Shown piece after piece: positions 26,966-35,684 of a DNA stretch of 64,000 bases. The notes under the pieces are model-generated. The model saw only the letters and a list, made by a program, of their open reading frames with translations, was not told the origin of the DNA and did not search any database. The number at the start of each line of letters is the position of its first letter. Positions within the stretch are counted from its first letter, which is position 1. Both the position numbers and the translations under genes were made by a program. The stretch is from Bacillus_BU sp051233475 (GTDB lineage: Bacteria > Bacillota > Bacilli > Bacillales > Cytobacillaceae), in assembly GCF_051233475.1 (NCBI RefSeq), contig NZ_JBKFGH010000002.1, positions 1 to 64,000 on the forward strand, read 5' to 3'.

Positions 26966-27316
26966 ATGGATAATCACAGTAAGAACAGTGAACTACCACC
27001 CAAAACATGTACGATTGAAAGACTGATAACAAAAGCAGAGGATGTTAACAAAGTCATTGAAGGCAAGAAAACAGCAACCCGCCGAAATGGAAGGTATGCA
27101 GATGTTGGGGAGATCATGGTATTGAGGGAAAAGAAATTTATCGTTAATCGGGTTTATTCTCAGTCACTGGGAGAGCTAACCGATGATCATGCTCGGCAGG
27201 AAGGTTTTGATTCTGTCGAAGAGTATAAGCAAACAATCCTTTCCTACCACCCTGGTATGCCCTGGCTTCCAAAAATGAGGGTTTGGGTTCATGAATTTAG
27301 TCCGATTAACGAGTAG
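26966..27316 (+). CDS. ASCH domain protein
   Basis: A 116-residue cytosolic protein. ASCH domains are small beta-barrels related to PUA folds that bind RNA or, in some members, hydrolyse modified nucleosides. Typical features are an early KTCTIERLITKAEDVNKVIEGKKTATRR-type segment (start KTCTIERLIT, ending GKKTATRR) and a central VGEIMVLREKKFIV strand pair. The substrate is unknown. A strong GGAGG site precedes ATG 26966. It is monocistronic and is followed by a hairpin terminator. Confidence 0.75.
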   Translation: MDNHSKNSELPPKTCTIERLITKAEDVNKVIEGKKTATRRNGRYADVGEIMVLREKKFIVNRVYSQSLGELTDDHARQEGFDSVEEYKQTILSYHPGMPWLPKMRVWVHEFSPINE

Positions 27317-27337
27317 ATACTATTTAAATATTGAAAT

Positions 27338-27381
27338 GATGGTATCCGATCTATTACCTAGCTTCAGATACCATCCCCTTT
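27338..27381 (+). terminator. Terminator after the ASCH gene
   Basis: GATGGTATC pairs with GATACCATC across a 20-base loop and is followed by CCCCTTTT. Confidence 0.6.
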
Positions 27382-27574
27382 TAAGATTATTATATTTTAC
27401 CTATTTTAACAGTTATAAGAATACTATTCAGAATTTTTAATTTATTCACCTCTTACTAGTACCTTTTTCCTAGTTCTTTTTGTATAATAGAAATATAGTA
27501 TACATAAACATACTCTTCTACTCAACTCCCCACCACTTTCTGTCACTACTTACTAACAGAAAGGAGGTTATCTT

Positions 27575-28318
27575 ATGCACTCCACTCGCCCACTTGTGCA
27601 AATATTTGGAATGACATTTGATTTATCCATCATACTTACTAGCACAATCTCAGCGTTGATCGTGCTTATTTTCGTGTACATTTGTACAAGATACATTACC
27701 GAAAAAAAGCCCGGAAAACTTCAAAACTTAATGGAATGGATTATCGATTTTGTTGAGAATATCATGGTCAATTCCATTGGCAGCAAGGAAAATTTCTTTA
27801 TTTTATCTGCTGGCGTAGGGCTTATTCTATATCTGTTTGTCGCTAATACTTTAGGGATTCCATTTTCGATTATTGCCGGGGAAGAACATGCAACCTGGTG
27901 GAAGTCACCAACTGCAGATGCTCACGTTACCTTGACGCTGGCTATTATGATGATAGTTTATACTCATTTTATAGCCATACGTCTGCATGGCTTTAAAAAC
28001 TACCTTCTTAGTTTCTTTAAACCATTCAAAGCGCTCTTTGTGATTAATATTCTGGAGCAAGTTGCAACCACACTTACACTCGGGCTAAGACTATTCGGAA
28101 ACATTTATGCCGGAGAAGTGATGCTTGCAATCCTTGCCGGAGCTGTGACGAAGGGCTTCAATGCTGGATGGTTTACAGGCCTTGGTGCTGGTTTACTTAC
28201 TGCAGCACCTATGATGATTTGGCAAGCCTTCTGTTTATTCATAGGAGGAATCCAAGCCTACATTTTCGTTACATTGTTCATGGTTTATATTGGCCAAAGA
28301 GTGAATGAGGCCGCTTAA
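27575..28318 (+). CDS. Orphan F0 ATP synthase subunit a (AtpB paralogue)
   Basis: A 247-residue membrane protein with five to six predicted helices that is clearly an F0 subunit a. It keeps the essential helix arginine (Arg172 in TLGLRLFGNIYAGE), the adjacent Glu181, Gln227 (GGIQAYIF) and the loop SPTADAHVTLTLA, so the proton- or sodium-channel residues are intact. It is not in an ATP synthase operon: no atpE (c), atpH (delta) or F1 genes follow, only a shortened b-like gene and an AtpZ-like fusion. A normal atp operon is expected elsewhere in the genome (inference). The ribosome-binding site is AAGGAGG before ATG 27575. A TATAAT lies at 27483-27488, but no good -35 is visible. Confidence 0.9.
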   Translation: MHSTRPLVQIFGMTFDLSIILTSTISALIVLIFVYICTRYITEKKPGKLQNLMEWIIDFVENIMVNSIGSKENFFILSAGVGLILYLFVANTLGIPFSIIAGEEHATWWKSPTADAHVTLTLAIMMIVYTHFIAIRLHGFKNYLLSFFKPFKALFVINILEQVATTLTLGLRLFGNIYAGEVMLAILAGAVTKGFNAGWFTGLGAGLLTAAPMMIWQAFCLFIGGIQAYIFVTLFMVYIGQRVNEAA

Positions 28319-28330
28319 GGAGTGTTAAAA

Positions 28331-28711
28331 ATGGGGGATTTTGAAATCTTCGGTATGCCTGTATCACTGGGGACGATGATTTACCAAGCTATTTTGTTTA
28401 CTGTATTGATTTTTATTTTAAAAAACAAGTTTCTCGCAAAAATTGTGGGGGCACTGGAAAATCGCCGAGAAACTATTGAAAATGAACTTAGGCTTGCGGA
28501 GACATATAAACGTGATGCGGAAGAAAATATGATGAAACAGCGTGAAATCACCGAACAAGCTGCACAGGAGGCCAGAAAAATGATTTTAAATGGTCGTCAG
28601 GAAGCAGAGAATATTATTAAAGAAGCTCGAAAAGAAGCCTTAATGATTCGGACCCAAGCATATGATGATGGGCGTCCTAAGAAGGTTCATGGGGTGCGTG
28701 GTGCTTCATGA
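28331..28711 (+). CDS. Orphan, shortened F0 subunit b-like protein
   Basis: A 126-residue protein with one N-terminal membrane helix (TMIYQAILFTVLIFIL), then FLAKIVGALENRRETIENEL and a charged coiled coil, the recognisable first two thirds of subunit b. It ends after about 125 residues with RPKKVHGVRGAS, so the C-terminal part that grips delta/F1 is missing (family members are usually about 160-175 residues). The start is ATG 28331; the ribosome-binding site AAGGAG overlaps the atpB-like stop codon. Its stop overlaps the next start as ATGA, so all three genes are coupled. The absence of the F1-binding end fits the absence of F1 genes. Confidence 0.82.
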   Translation: MGDFEIFGMPVSLGTMIYQAILFTVLIFILKNKFLAKIVGALENRRETIENELRLAETYKRDAEENMMKQREITEQAAQEARKMILNGRQEAENIIKEARKEALMIRTQAYDDGRPKKVHGVRGAS

Positions 28712-29679
28712 AAAATATTTATATTAAAGAACTAGGCAGGGTAGTTGAGAAAATAGAACTTGAAGAAGCTCCTAAATGGGTGAATATCAAATATGCTAGA
28801 GGGAATTTTCACAAGACAGCCTATATTATTAAAAATGATCCTGATGTCGCAAAGGATGCAATTGAAAATTTCCTAAAAGACTGCAATGCTAGTGAGGAAA
28901 TTATCGATGACATAAAAAATCCTTTAAAAAAGGGGAAAAAGAGCGTAGAAACAAACCTTCAGGAATTTATTAACTTTTTAATCAAAACATCCTCTGTACA
29001 CATTATGGGAGGAGTAGCTCTTGGTCTATCCATCTTCGCAGGTTATCAGCTTGGTGCAAAGATGGATGAGCAACTAAATAATTACCCATCATTTACTGTT
29101 ATTGGTTTAATGTTCGGACTTGTCGTAGGCATTTTGATTGGTTATGTTATGATGTATAAATATATTGGAATCCTTTCCAAACAGGGTATAGCCCGGAGAA
29201 AACCAATAAAGGTAAGTAAAACAAATGATGCTGTTATTGAATGGCCGATTATTGAGCCAACCTTACATGATGTTCAAAGAGCAGTACGCAATTTTTCAGC
29301 TGATTTACCTAAAGGAATAAGCAGAACCATTCTTGTCAAAGCTGACAACAGCATTGACTTTGAAAAACTTGCTCCCTACCTAAAGGGAATACCGAACAAA
29401 CCATTTTATATGTCAAAAGAAACATACGAAATTTTCGAGGAAAAGGACAAACATATACCTCCAATCCTAGACAAGGTTCAAAAAGCAGTTTATTTATTTT
29501 ATAAAGCCACTGAAAAATATCCAATGATGCCATATGATACACTTCATAGAGTGAATTATTATCAATTGCTTCAGGATCATTATTTAACCGAAAAGCCTGA
29601 CATTGAATTATATATTACTGAATACAACGGTCTAATTACCCACAAAAAACCCCAGAAAAAACAAGCTGGAGGGTATTAA
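28708..29679 (+). CDS. AtpZ-like membrane hairpin fused to a DUF3939-like domain
   Basis: A 323-residue protein in three parts. The N-terminal 90 residues are charged and unassigned. Residues about 95-155 form two membrane helices (GGVALGLSIFAGYQLGAKMD and FGLVVGILIGYVMMYKYIG) with the spacing and glycine pattern of AtpZ/AtpI-type ATP synthase accessory proteins. Residues about 180-323 (from PTLHDVQRAVRNFSADLPKG to ITEYNGLITHKKP) resemble, from memory, the Bacillus DUF3939 family, normally a separate protein. AtpZ/AtpI proteins help assemble the c-ring or move Mg2+/Ca2+, which fits the a and b genes upstream. I infer a membrane complex of these three proteins; function unknown. Confidence 0.7.
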   Translation: MKNIYIKELGRVVEKIELEEAPKWVNIKYARGNFHKTAYIIKNDPDVAKDAIENFLKDCNASEEIIDDIKNPLKKGKKSVETNLQEFINFLIKTSSVHIMGGVALGLSIFAGYQLGAKMDEQLNNYPSFTVIGLMFGLVVGILIGYVMMYKYIGILSKQGIARRKPIKVSKTNDAVIEWPIIEPTLHDVQRAVRNFSADLPKGISRTILVKADNSIDFEKLAPYLKGIPNKPFYMSKETYEIFEEKDKHIPPILDKVQKAVYLFYKATEKYPMMPYDTLHRVNYYQLLQDHYLTEKPDIELYITEYNGLITHKKPQKKQAGGY

Positions 29680-29700
29680 ATAATAATTAATCCCAAATTT

Positions 29701-29740
29701 AAAGCAGCTCCTGGTTTTTCCAGAAGTTGCTTTTTGTTTT
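29701..29740 (+). terminator. Terminator of the orphan F0 operon
   Basis: AAAGCAGCTCCTGG pairs with CCAGAAGTTGCTTT with one or two mismatches and is followed by TTTTGTTTTT. Confidence 0.85.
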
Positions 29741-29903
29741 TCGACAAATCCCCGCCGAAACTTGGCAGTTCATAGCAGCTAATGTCTTTTATGTTCGAAT
29801 TTTCTTTATTTTAAAAAAACATTATCAAATTTCTGTTTAAATATGCTAAAATACTCTGTGGAAATATATTCACTTTAATTTATGAAAAGGATAGGAGAAG
29901 AAT

Positions 29904-30314
29904 TTGTACAGGATTGTTATTGAACGCGAAGATGATGTGTACATGGCAAGTACAATCGGTAAACGAGTGGCTGAAGATTTTGGCTTAAATAAAAGCCAAC
30001 AAACGAAATTAGTTGTATCCATAATGGAATTAACCCGTAACATTGTCTTTTACGCTGGCAAGGGCGAGCTTTTTATCAAGCCAGTTCCTTCCTATGGAAT
30101 AGAAATTGTCGCTGTTGACCAAGGTCCTGGCATTCCTAACCTTGATCAAATTTTAAATAATAAAAAAGTCCATTCTAAAACTGGCTTAGGTCTGGGGATA
30201 ACAGGAGTGAAACGTTTAATGGATGAATTTGAAATCACAAGCACTGTTCACCAAGGTACAAAAGTCCGAGCCGTAAAATGGTTTAGTGAAGGGCAGGTTA
30301 GTCAAATTGATTAA
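29904..30314 (+). CDS. RsbT-like serine/threonine switch kinase
   Basis: A 136-residue GHKL-type ATPase. Its N box (IMELTRNIVFYAG), G1 (DQGPGI) and G2 (KTGLGLGITGVKRLMDEFEI) closely follow RsbT, the stressosome kinase that phosphorylates RsbR and RsbS STAS domains and then activates a PP2C phosphatase. No rsbS, rsbU or sigma-B gene is adjacent. The start is a TTG at 29904 with AGGAG six bases upstream. The gene overlaps the downstream kinase-STAS gene, whose STAS part is the natural substrate for such a kinase. Confidence 0.85.
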   Translation: MYRIVIEREDDVYMASTIGKRVAEDFGLNKSQQTKLVVSIMELTRNIVFYAGKGELFIKPVPSYGIEIVAVDQGPGIPNLDQILNNKKVHSKTGLGLGITGVKRLMDEFEITSTVHQGTKVRAVKWFSEGQVSQID

Positions 30315-32181
30315 ATCCCCTATCGCTCATGAGATCTCATATGGTCTAATTGAGCTCAATCCCGATGGAACAATAAAAAAAGCAAACAGCGAGGCAAAAA
30401 GACTGTTGCTCTCAGATGATAGAGATACAAACTATCTATTTCATCGTGTCAAAAACAATGAAATTAAGACAAAATTGCATGAATGCTTTATGGGAAAAAC
30501 AAGCGAGTTCTTTGTAACTATTGAAGGTCAGCCTTATTTATTTTTATTCCATCGCTCATTAATCGAGCAAAAGCTAGATAAAATTCATGTTTATATGCTG
30601 AATATCTACAATTTGTTAAGTAATCATGACCATAATAACTGGAATAATCACTTATTGTCTTCTATTGGTGAAATGGCTGCCGGGATCGCCCACGAAGTAC
30701 GTAATCCTCTAACTGCAGTAAAAGGTTTTCTTCAGTTAATGGAACAAACCTATAAAGAAGAATATACCCAAATTGCACAAAGTGAATTAGACCGCGCAAT
30801 TCATATTTTGAACGATTTAATGAGTGTTTCAAAGCCTGAGTTCTTTCAAGAAAACCAAACAACCTTCAATGTTTGTTCTGAAATAGAATCTATACTGCTT
30901 TTATTTCAAAACCAGCTTTACCAAATCAATCTAATTAAGAGCTTTGAAAATGAAAACGCAGTCATAGTTGGTCGAAGAGATCAAATAAAAAAGGCGTTGT
31001 TTAATCTAATCAAAAATGCTATTGAGGCCATGTCAGATGGCGGGACTCTGATTATCGAACAATATGAAGATGGTCATGATGTCCATATAAGCATCTCAGA
31101 TTCCGGGGTTGGTATTCCAAAGGACAAGCTCCGATTGCTTGGAACACCATTCTTTACATTAAAGCAGGACGGTAAAGGAATGGGATTAGCTCAGGTTTTT
31201 AACGCCATTCAGAGTAATCATGGCAAGATCCGCGTACAAAGTGAAGAAGGACTGGGAACAACCTTTTTCCTGTCGTTCCCTAAATCAAACCAATTTTCAA
31301 CCCAATTTATAGGAGGTAATTCAATGTTACAAGTAATTGATTCAAAAACGGAATTAACGGACTTTTTGCATAAAAACCTGGATTTCTACACAAGAGAATG
31401 GGTTCAATATTTAGAGAAAAATAAAAGCTATATTACCTCTTTACTTATTGAAAATGGCGAAATGGAAGCATACGGCAAATACGGAAATCCGATTATGAAG
31501 CTTGTTGCCCAAAATATTCTTGAGTTAAAAACAGAATTAATTATGGATGTGGCAAAAGAAAGAGGCGTAAAAAGTGCAAAAACTGAGTTTCCAATGCACC
31601 TAGCGTGGGAGCTTTTCCAATCATCACGCGGAATTATCTGGAATGCCATTAAATCATTCTATAACGAATCCCAAAATAGTCTATCTACTGAAGAATTTTT
31701 CACTCTAGAACGCAGTGTAAATGATATCATCGATTTATATATTGACTCCTATACTGCTTATTACGTTAATTATAAGGAAGAATTGTTAAAAAGCCATCGC
31801 GAGACTGTGGACGAATTATCGGTTCCAATCATTCCGATTGCTGAAAAGGTTTGTATTCTGCCTGTTGTCGGAAATGTTGATACGTATCGAGCTAAAAAAA
31901 TTCGTGAAAAAACATTAATTCGTGTAAAAGAGTTAAAGGCCCAGCAATTAATTATTGATATTTCTGGTGTTCCGTTTGTCGACACAGCTGTAGTCAATCA
32001 CTTATTTAAAATCGTAAAAGGGATTAAATTACTTGGCTGCTCAACCATTCTCACAGGTATCAGTGCCGAAATCGCTGACACGATGATTGAACTGGGAATT
32101 GAAATCGACAATGAATTAAAAACAAAATCAGACTTGCAGCAAGCACTACAAGAAATCCCACAATTTGCAATTACAAAATAA
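30307..32181 (+). CDS. Histidine kinase fused to an RsbR-like STAS protein
   Basis: One open frame encodes two normally separate proteins. Residues about 1-335 are a soluble PAS-like plus histidine kinase: AAGIAHEVRNPLTAVKGFL (His129), NLIKNAIEAM, DSGVGIPKD and GKGMGLAQV. Residues 340-624 are an RsbR-type protein with an N-terminal helical, globin-like sensor half and a C-terminal STAS domain (IIDISGVPFVDTAVVNHL). At the joint, AGGAGGT (31311-31317) precedes ATG 31324 by six bases, so the STAS protein can also start on its own (285 aa). The kinase start is uncertain: TTG 30307 has AGGT upstream, GTG 30286 has nothing. Overlap with the RsbT-like gene implies coupling. It may be a recent stop-codon loss. 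Confidence 0.82.
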   Translation: MIKSPIAHEISYGLIELNPDGTIKKANSEAKRLLLSDDRDTNYLFHRVKNNEIKTKLHECFMGKTSEFFVTIEGQPYLFLFHRSLIEQKLDKIHVYMLNIYNLLSNHDHNNWNNHLLSSIGEMAAGIAHEVRNPLTAVKGFLQLMEQTYKEEYTQIAQSELDRAIHILNDLMSVSKPEFFQENQTTFNVCSEIESILLLFQNQLYQINLIKSFENENAVIVGRRDQIKKALFNLIKNAIEAMSDGGTLIIEQYEDGHDVHISISDSGVGIPKDKLRLLGTPFFTLKQDGKGMGLAQVFNAIQSNHGKIRVQSEEGLGTTFFLSFPKSNQFSTQFIGGNSMLQVIDSKTELTDFLHKNLDFYTREWVQYLEKNKSYITSLLIENGEMEAYGKYGNPIMKLVAQNILELKTELIMDVAKERGVKSAKTEFPMHLAWELFQSSRGIIWNAIKSFYNESQNSLSTEEFFTLERSVNDIIDLYIDSYTAYYVNYKEELLKSHRETVDELSVPIIPIAEKVCILPVVGNVDTYRAKKIREKTLIRVKELKAQQLIIDISGVPFVDTAVVNHLFKIVKGIKLLGCSTILTGISAEIADTMIELGIEIDNELKTKSDLQQALQEIPQFAITK

Positions 32182-32243
32182 AACTGTGTTATAGAAGAAT
32201 TTGGATTTTGAACACTCTGTTGATTGGAGCGGAAATCAACAGA
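32182..32243. repeat. Internally deleted copy of the 181-bp dispersed repeat
   Basis: It begins at the kinase-STAS stop with ACTGTGTTA and ends with the same 24-base hairpin found at 5424-5447 (here 32218-32241; arms TGTTGATT / AATCAACA, loop GGAGCGGA). Both short copies therefore share the same deletion junction relative to the full element at 49215-49395. Confidence 0.7.
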
Positions 32244-32262
32244 CCAATTTTATAATTAAACA

Positions 32263-32300
32263 CAAAAACCTGTGAGATTTATTTATTCACAGGTTTTTTC
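32263..32300. terminator. Bidirectional terminator between kinase-STAS and zinc-ribbon genes
   Basis: AAAACCTGTGA pairs with TCACAGGTTTT and continues TTTC on the plus strand. It serves the convergent genes ending at 32181 and 32306. Confidence 0.88.
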
Positions 32301-32305
32301 GTAAT

Positions 32306-32665
32306 TTATTGTTCTTTTTTGTCATATACATGCAATTGCAATTCCTTTTCTTTTTTTATTTCTCTGATTTCTTTTATATCTTTTAATAAGCGGTAAGGCT
32401 TTGTGATTGCACGTTTAGGAATTGATAACAAAAAATGGCTCAAATCATCTTTATATTCTTGAGTGATCCGGTGAGGTTTAGATGCGATTCTTCTATAAAC
32501 CTCTTTATAGAACTCTTTTTGTATATCAAGAGACATATCAATAACTCGGGAACACACCTCACATTCAAGATGTGAGATTTTATCATTGATATAGATAATT
32601 TTGTGTGGAACTTCATCCTTACAATGAATACAAAACAAATCGGCTTCCATCTCGATTCTCTTCAA
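32306..32665 (-). CDS. Conserved Bacillaceae zinc-ribbon protein of unknown function
   Basis: A 119-residue protein opening with FCIHCKDEVPHKI and LECEVCSRVID, two CxxC knuckles that probably bind one zinc ion. A basic helical tail follows (KPYRLLKDIKEIREIKKEKEL). I recognise it only as a small conserved Bacillus family without assigned function. The chosen start is a TTG at 32665 behind AGGGGGG; an ATG five codons later is the alternative. It is monocistronic and convergent with the kinase-STAS gene. Confidence 0.65.
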   Translation of the reverse strand: MKRIEMEADLFCIHCKDEVPHKIIYINDKISHLECEVCSRVIDMSLDIQKEFYKEVYRRIASKPHRITQEYKDDLSHFLLSIPKRAITKPYRLLKDIKEIREIKKEKELQLHVYDKKEQ

Positions 32666-32830
32666 GTGTTAGCCCCCCTTTTAAAAGTCTCATCACTCTT
32701 ATCTTATTATTATATATTCTTTATAAATATAACAAATAAATTTTGAATAGGAAACAGAGTGGTGGACAAAAGGGGCCTTCCCCTACTATCCACCACTCTA
32801 GATCGGTTATATGCTATATTGATTTTTTTA

Positions 32831-34162
32831 CTATACTAAAGCTTTTTCAACTTTTGCGATGCTTGCTTGGGTTTCAAGTAGTTCATCCTGCATTTTACGT
32901 AAATTCCAAATCGTTGATGGCTTTGTTTGTACCACATCATCATAAGAGATAATTTCGCCTTTTTTCACTGAGCGAAGTAATTGCACATTCGTGTCAACTA
33001 ACCCAAGCGGGAATGCTTTCTTTTCTTTTGCTTCAGTAGCCTTCATAATCGTTCCATAAACTGTGAATCCACCTATACTATCAAGGAAGTCGCCAGCTTG
33101 TAAGTCTTTTTTCGCGACCGTTACGGTTTCGGCTTGAAGACCTGCCCAAGGTGCAATAGTTGGCTCATTGTAGATAGATGCTCTTGCAACGGATAGCGGA
33201 GTTTCAAGGCTGCATAAATGATATGGACGATAAAGAATATAGTTCGGTCCATCACCCATTTTCAAATATTGCATTTCATGATTCACTTCAGGTTTGTCGG
33301 ATGCAATTATTGCAAACACTCCTGGAGCAACACCGTTTACAAACTCAACAACCCGTTTATTTTCAAGGATTCCGCCGTCCTCTTTAAGTCGGAATTCGGC
33401 AGGAAGGGATTGAACAGTACCTGTTATACCATGCATCCCCACTTTATCAGGTAAGAAACCTGTTGCATTTGCTACTGCTGTCATCTCTACCATCGTTTTA
33501 GTTCCATCTTGGAAAGAAGCAAGCATTTTTGGACTTGAGCCTTTTCTTGCTGCTTCCTCAGCAGCAGAATCAGGATTTGCTTCAAGATTTAGCGGATTGT
33601 TCTTTCCTTTACCTAAAGCCACTACTTCAAAGCCAAGTGCTTCTGCGAAATCATAAAGTTCCATAATACACCCTGGCTCATCACCAGCAGTACCTGTATA
33701 AACAACTCCTGCAGCGTTTGCCATTTTGTAAAGCAGCGGTCCAATGGTTACGTCCGCTTCAACATTGAGCATAACGATGTGTTTCTTGTTTAAAATCGAA
33801 TCCCAAGCAATTTTCGCACCGATATTCGGAACCCCAGTCGCGTCAACGACAACTTCTACTTCTTCAATAGAAGTAACGAGACGTGAATCAGAAGTTGCCA
33901 CTACTTTGTTAGCCTGGATCGCTTGAGAAGCTTCGACAGGGGAATTTGTCACTACGATATCTTCTTCGCGAACCCCTGCTTTAAGATATGCGTTTGTAAC
34001 ATTTTCAACCTTAATATCAGCTGTAATAACAACTCGCATTCCGTTCATGTTTTCAATTTGAGAAACCATTCCTCGGCCCATTTGACCCGCGCCAACAAGA
34101 CCAACCTTTATGATTTTTCCCTCTTTTTCAAGTTGTTCCAGCTTTCTGTTTATTCCAAGCAT
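32831..34162 (-). CDS. Homoserine-dehydrogenase-like NAD(P)-dependent oxidoreductase with SAF-like C-terminal domain
   Basis: The 443-residue cytosolic enzyme has a Rossmann fold at the N-terminus (VGLVGAGQMGRGMVSQI) and the strand VVVDATGVPNIGAKIAWDSI, as in homoserine dehydrogenase-like proteins. A C-terminal region of about 90 residues (AETVTVAKKDLQAGDFL then SVKKGEIISYDDV) looks like an SAF domain, the sialate synthase/AFP-like fold. This family occurs beside glucitol-type PTS genes in several Firmicutes, but I know no proven substrate. As the last gene of the PTS operon it probably oxidises the phosphorylated polyol or its product. The start is ATG 34162 (GGAG seven bases upstream); an ATG at 34168 overlaps the ribosome-binding site. 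Confidence 0.78.
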   Translation of the reverse strand: MLGINRKLEQLEKEGKIIKVGLVGAGQMGRGMVSQIENMNGMRVVITADIKVENVTNAYLKAGVREEDIVVTNSPVEASQAIQANKVVATSDSRLVTSIEEVEVVVDATGVPNIGAKIAWDSILNKKHIVMLNVEADVTIGPLLYKMANAAGVVYTGTAGDEPGCIMELYDFAEALGFEVVALGKGKNNPLNLEANPDSAAEEAARKGSSPKMLASFQDGTKTMVEMTAVANATGFLPDKVGMHGITGTVQSLPAEFRLKEDGGILENKRVVEFVNGVAPGVFAIIASDKPEVNHEMQYLKMGDGPNYILYRPYHLCSLETPLSVARASIYNEPTIAPWAGLQAETVTVAKKDLQAGDFLDSIGGFTVYGTIMKATEAKEKKAFPLGLVDTNVQLLRSVKKGEIISYDDVVQTKPSTIWNLRKMQDELLETQASIAKVEKALV

Positions 34163-34263
34163 CTCCATGCTCCTCTCCCATTTTTTCTTTTACTCTTTTA
34201 ACTAGCTATTTGAATTCTACGCCGATTACATCTAGCTAAATCAATAATGATCTTTAACTGAGC

Positions 34264-34641
34264 CTATTCTTTTATAAAAACTAGCTCTATTCCTTCTAGT
34301 AATTCTGGAATTGGCTTATCTTCAACACAAATTGTCCCTGGCAGATCGGCTGAAGTCTCTCCATTAAAAGCAAGCGTGCAATGACCCAATTCACGAATTG
34401 TCTGATTGGCTTTTCCACCAACAAAGGAAATCTTAAAACTATTCCCACCAAGAATAAGGGTATCCCCTGCTTCTATATCTTGCAGAAGCTCTGTTTCCTC
34501 ATGGATGACACCAATACTTTTTAAATCAGCTGGTGCGGTTTCATTGAAAATAATTAACATTTTTTCTGTTAAAAACAACTGAACCTCAGAACCGATTTCG
34601 GTTACTCTTGATTTGTATACGGTTGTTAAAGTATTTTCCAT
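34264..34641 (-). CDS. srlB: PTS glucitol/sorbitol-type EIIA component
   Basis: The 125-residue soluble EIIA of the glucitol (Gut) PTS family accepts phosphate from HPr on a histidine and passes it to EIIB. The short beta-rich protein and segments GVIHEETELL and RELGHCTLAFNG fit the family. The start is ATG 34641 behind GGAGGT. It is tightly linked to srlE (17 bases). Confidence 0.85.
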   Translation of the reverse strand: MENTLTTVYKSRVTEIGSEVQLFLTEKMLIIFNETAPADLKSIGVIHEETELLQDIEAGDTLILGGNSFKISFVGGKANQTIRELGHCTLAFNGETSADLPGTICVEDKPIPELLEGIELVFIKE

Positions 34642-34658
34642 TAGGTAACCTCCAAGCA

Positions 34659-35669
34659 TTAATCGTATAAACCAAAGCTAAATAGATATGCAATGACTAC
34701 TGCCACCGGACCGGTAATTAATCGAGACATTAGAACGGCCGGAACCCCTACTTCAATTGTATCTGGTTCAGCTTCTCCAAGCGTTAATCCAACAGGAACG
34801 AAGTCGCAGCCAACTTGTGGGTTAATTGCAAACAATGCTGGTAAAGCAAGAGCAGGCGGAATGTTCCCTCTACCAATTTCAACCCCAATTAACACACCTA
34901 CCACCTGAGCAATTACTGCACCGGGTCCAAGTAATGGAGATAGAATCGGCAGTGCACAAACGACCGAGATAATTAATAGTCCAACCAAGTTCCCTGCTAA
35001 TGGTGACACTACTTTGGCGATTACATCACCAATACCTGTATAAAGAATAATACCGATTAGCGTAGATACAAATGCCATAAACGGGAGAATGTTTTTGATT
35101 ACTTGTTCAACAGTTTCACGGCCGGCCTGGTAGAAGATACCAACTACTTTACCTGCACCGCGGCCAACTTTATTAACAATATCGAACCTTTTAGACTGTG
35201 CTGAATATCCAGCAGCTTTTTCTTTCGCTTCATTCTTAATCCTTAGGGCATGATCTTTGTCGAGAACAGATTCAACTGCCTTTGCCTCAACTTTATCAGT
35301 AGTATGTTGAATTTGGGCTTCTTTAACTCCTGATACAAAATTGTCCTCTTTTATGAAGTTCATTAATGGTCCAGATGGTGATGTCGGTGTTAAGTTTACA
35401 GTGAGAACACCCATTTTTGGATAAACGCCACAGCGTGCTGTTCCACCACAGTCAATAATCACACAAGCCATTTCTTCTTTATCGATTGATGTTTTAAAAC
35501 CATCAACTGCTTCTGCATTGGTCAAATCGGCGATTTTTTGGGCGATTGGGTGAATTCCGCCACCCGTTACGGAAACAACGTATTTTTTCTTTTCAGTTGG
35601 TAGAATCGTTAATGGTCCACCCCATCCACCAGGTCCTTTAGAAATTTTAACAGCATGATATTTCGTCAT
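34659..35669 (-). CDS. srlE: PTS glucitol/sorbitol-type EIIBC component
   Basis: A 336-residue protein. The N-terminal EIIB part opens YHAVKISKGPGGWGGPLTIL (20 residues) and holds a reactive Cys, probably in DCGGTARCGVYPKMG. A linker leads to a membrane domain from about residue 185 with conserved PILSPLLGPGAVIAQVVGV. It works with SrlA to import and phosphorylate a hexitol or related polyol. The ribosome-binding site is GGGGGAA. Confidence 0.9.
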   Translation of the reverse strand: MTKYHAVKISKGPGGWGGPLTILPTEKKKYVVSVTGGGIHPIAQKIADLTNAEAVDGFKTSIDKEEMACVIIDCGGTARCGVYPKMGVLTVNLTPTSPSGPLMNFIKEDNFVSGVKEAQIQHTTDKVEAKAVESVLDKDHALRIKNEAKEKAAGYSAQSKRFDIVNKVGRGAGKVVGIFYQAGRETVEQVIKNILPFMAFVSTLIGIILYTGIGDVIAKVVSPLAGNLVGLLIISVVCALPILSPLLGPGAVIAQVVGVLIGVEIGRGNIPPALALPALFAINPQVGCDFVPVGLTLGEAEPDTIEVGVPAVLMSRLITGPVAVVIAYLFSFGLYD

Positions 35670-35684
35670 CGTAGTTTCCCCCTT

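Noticed and set aside
27575..28711. Being part of the normal ATP synthase operon
   Set aside because: Genes for c, delta and all F1 subunits are absent between and after the a and b genes, and a terminator closes the unit at 29740.
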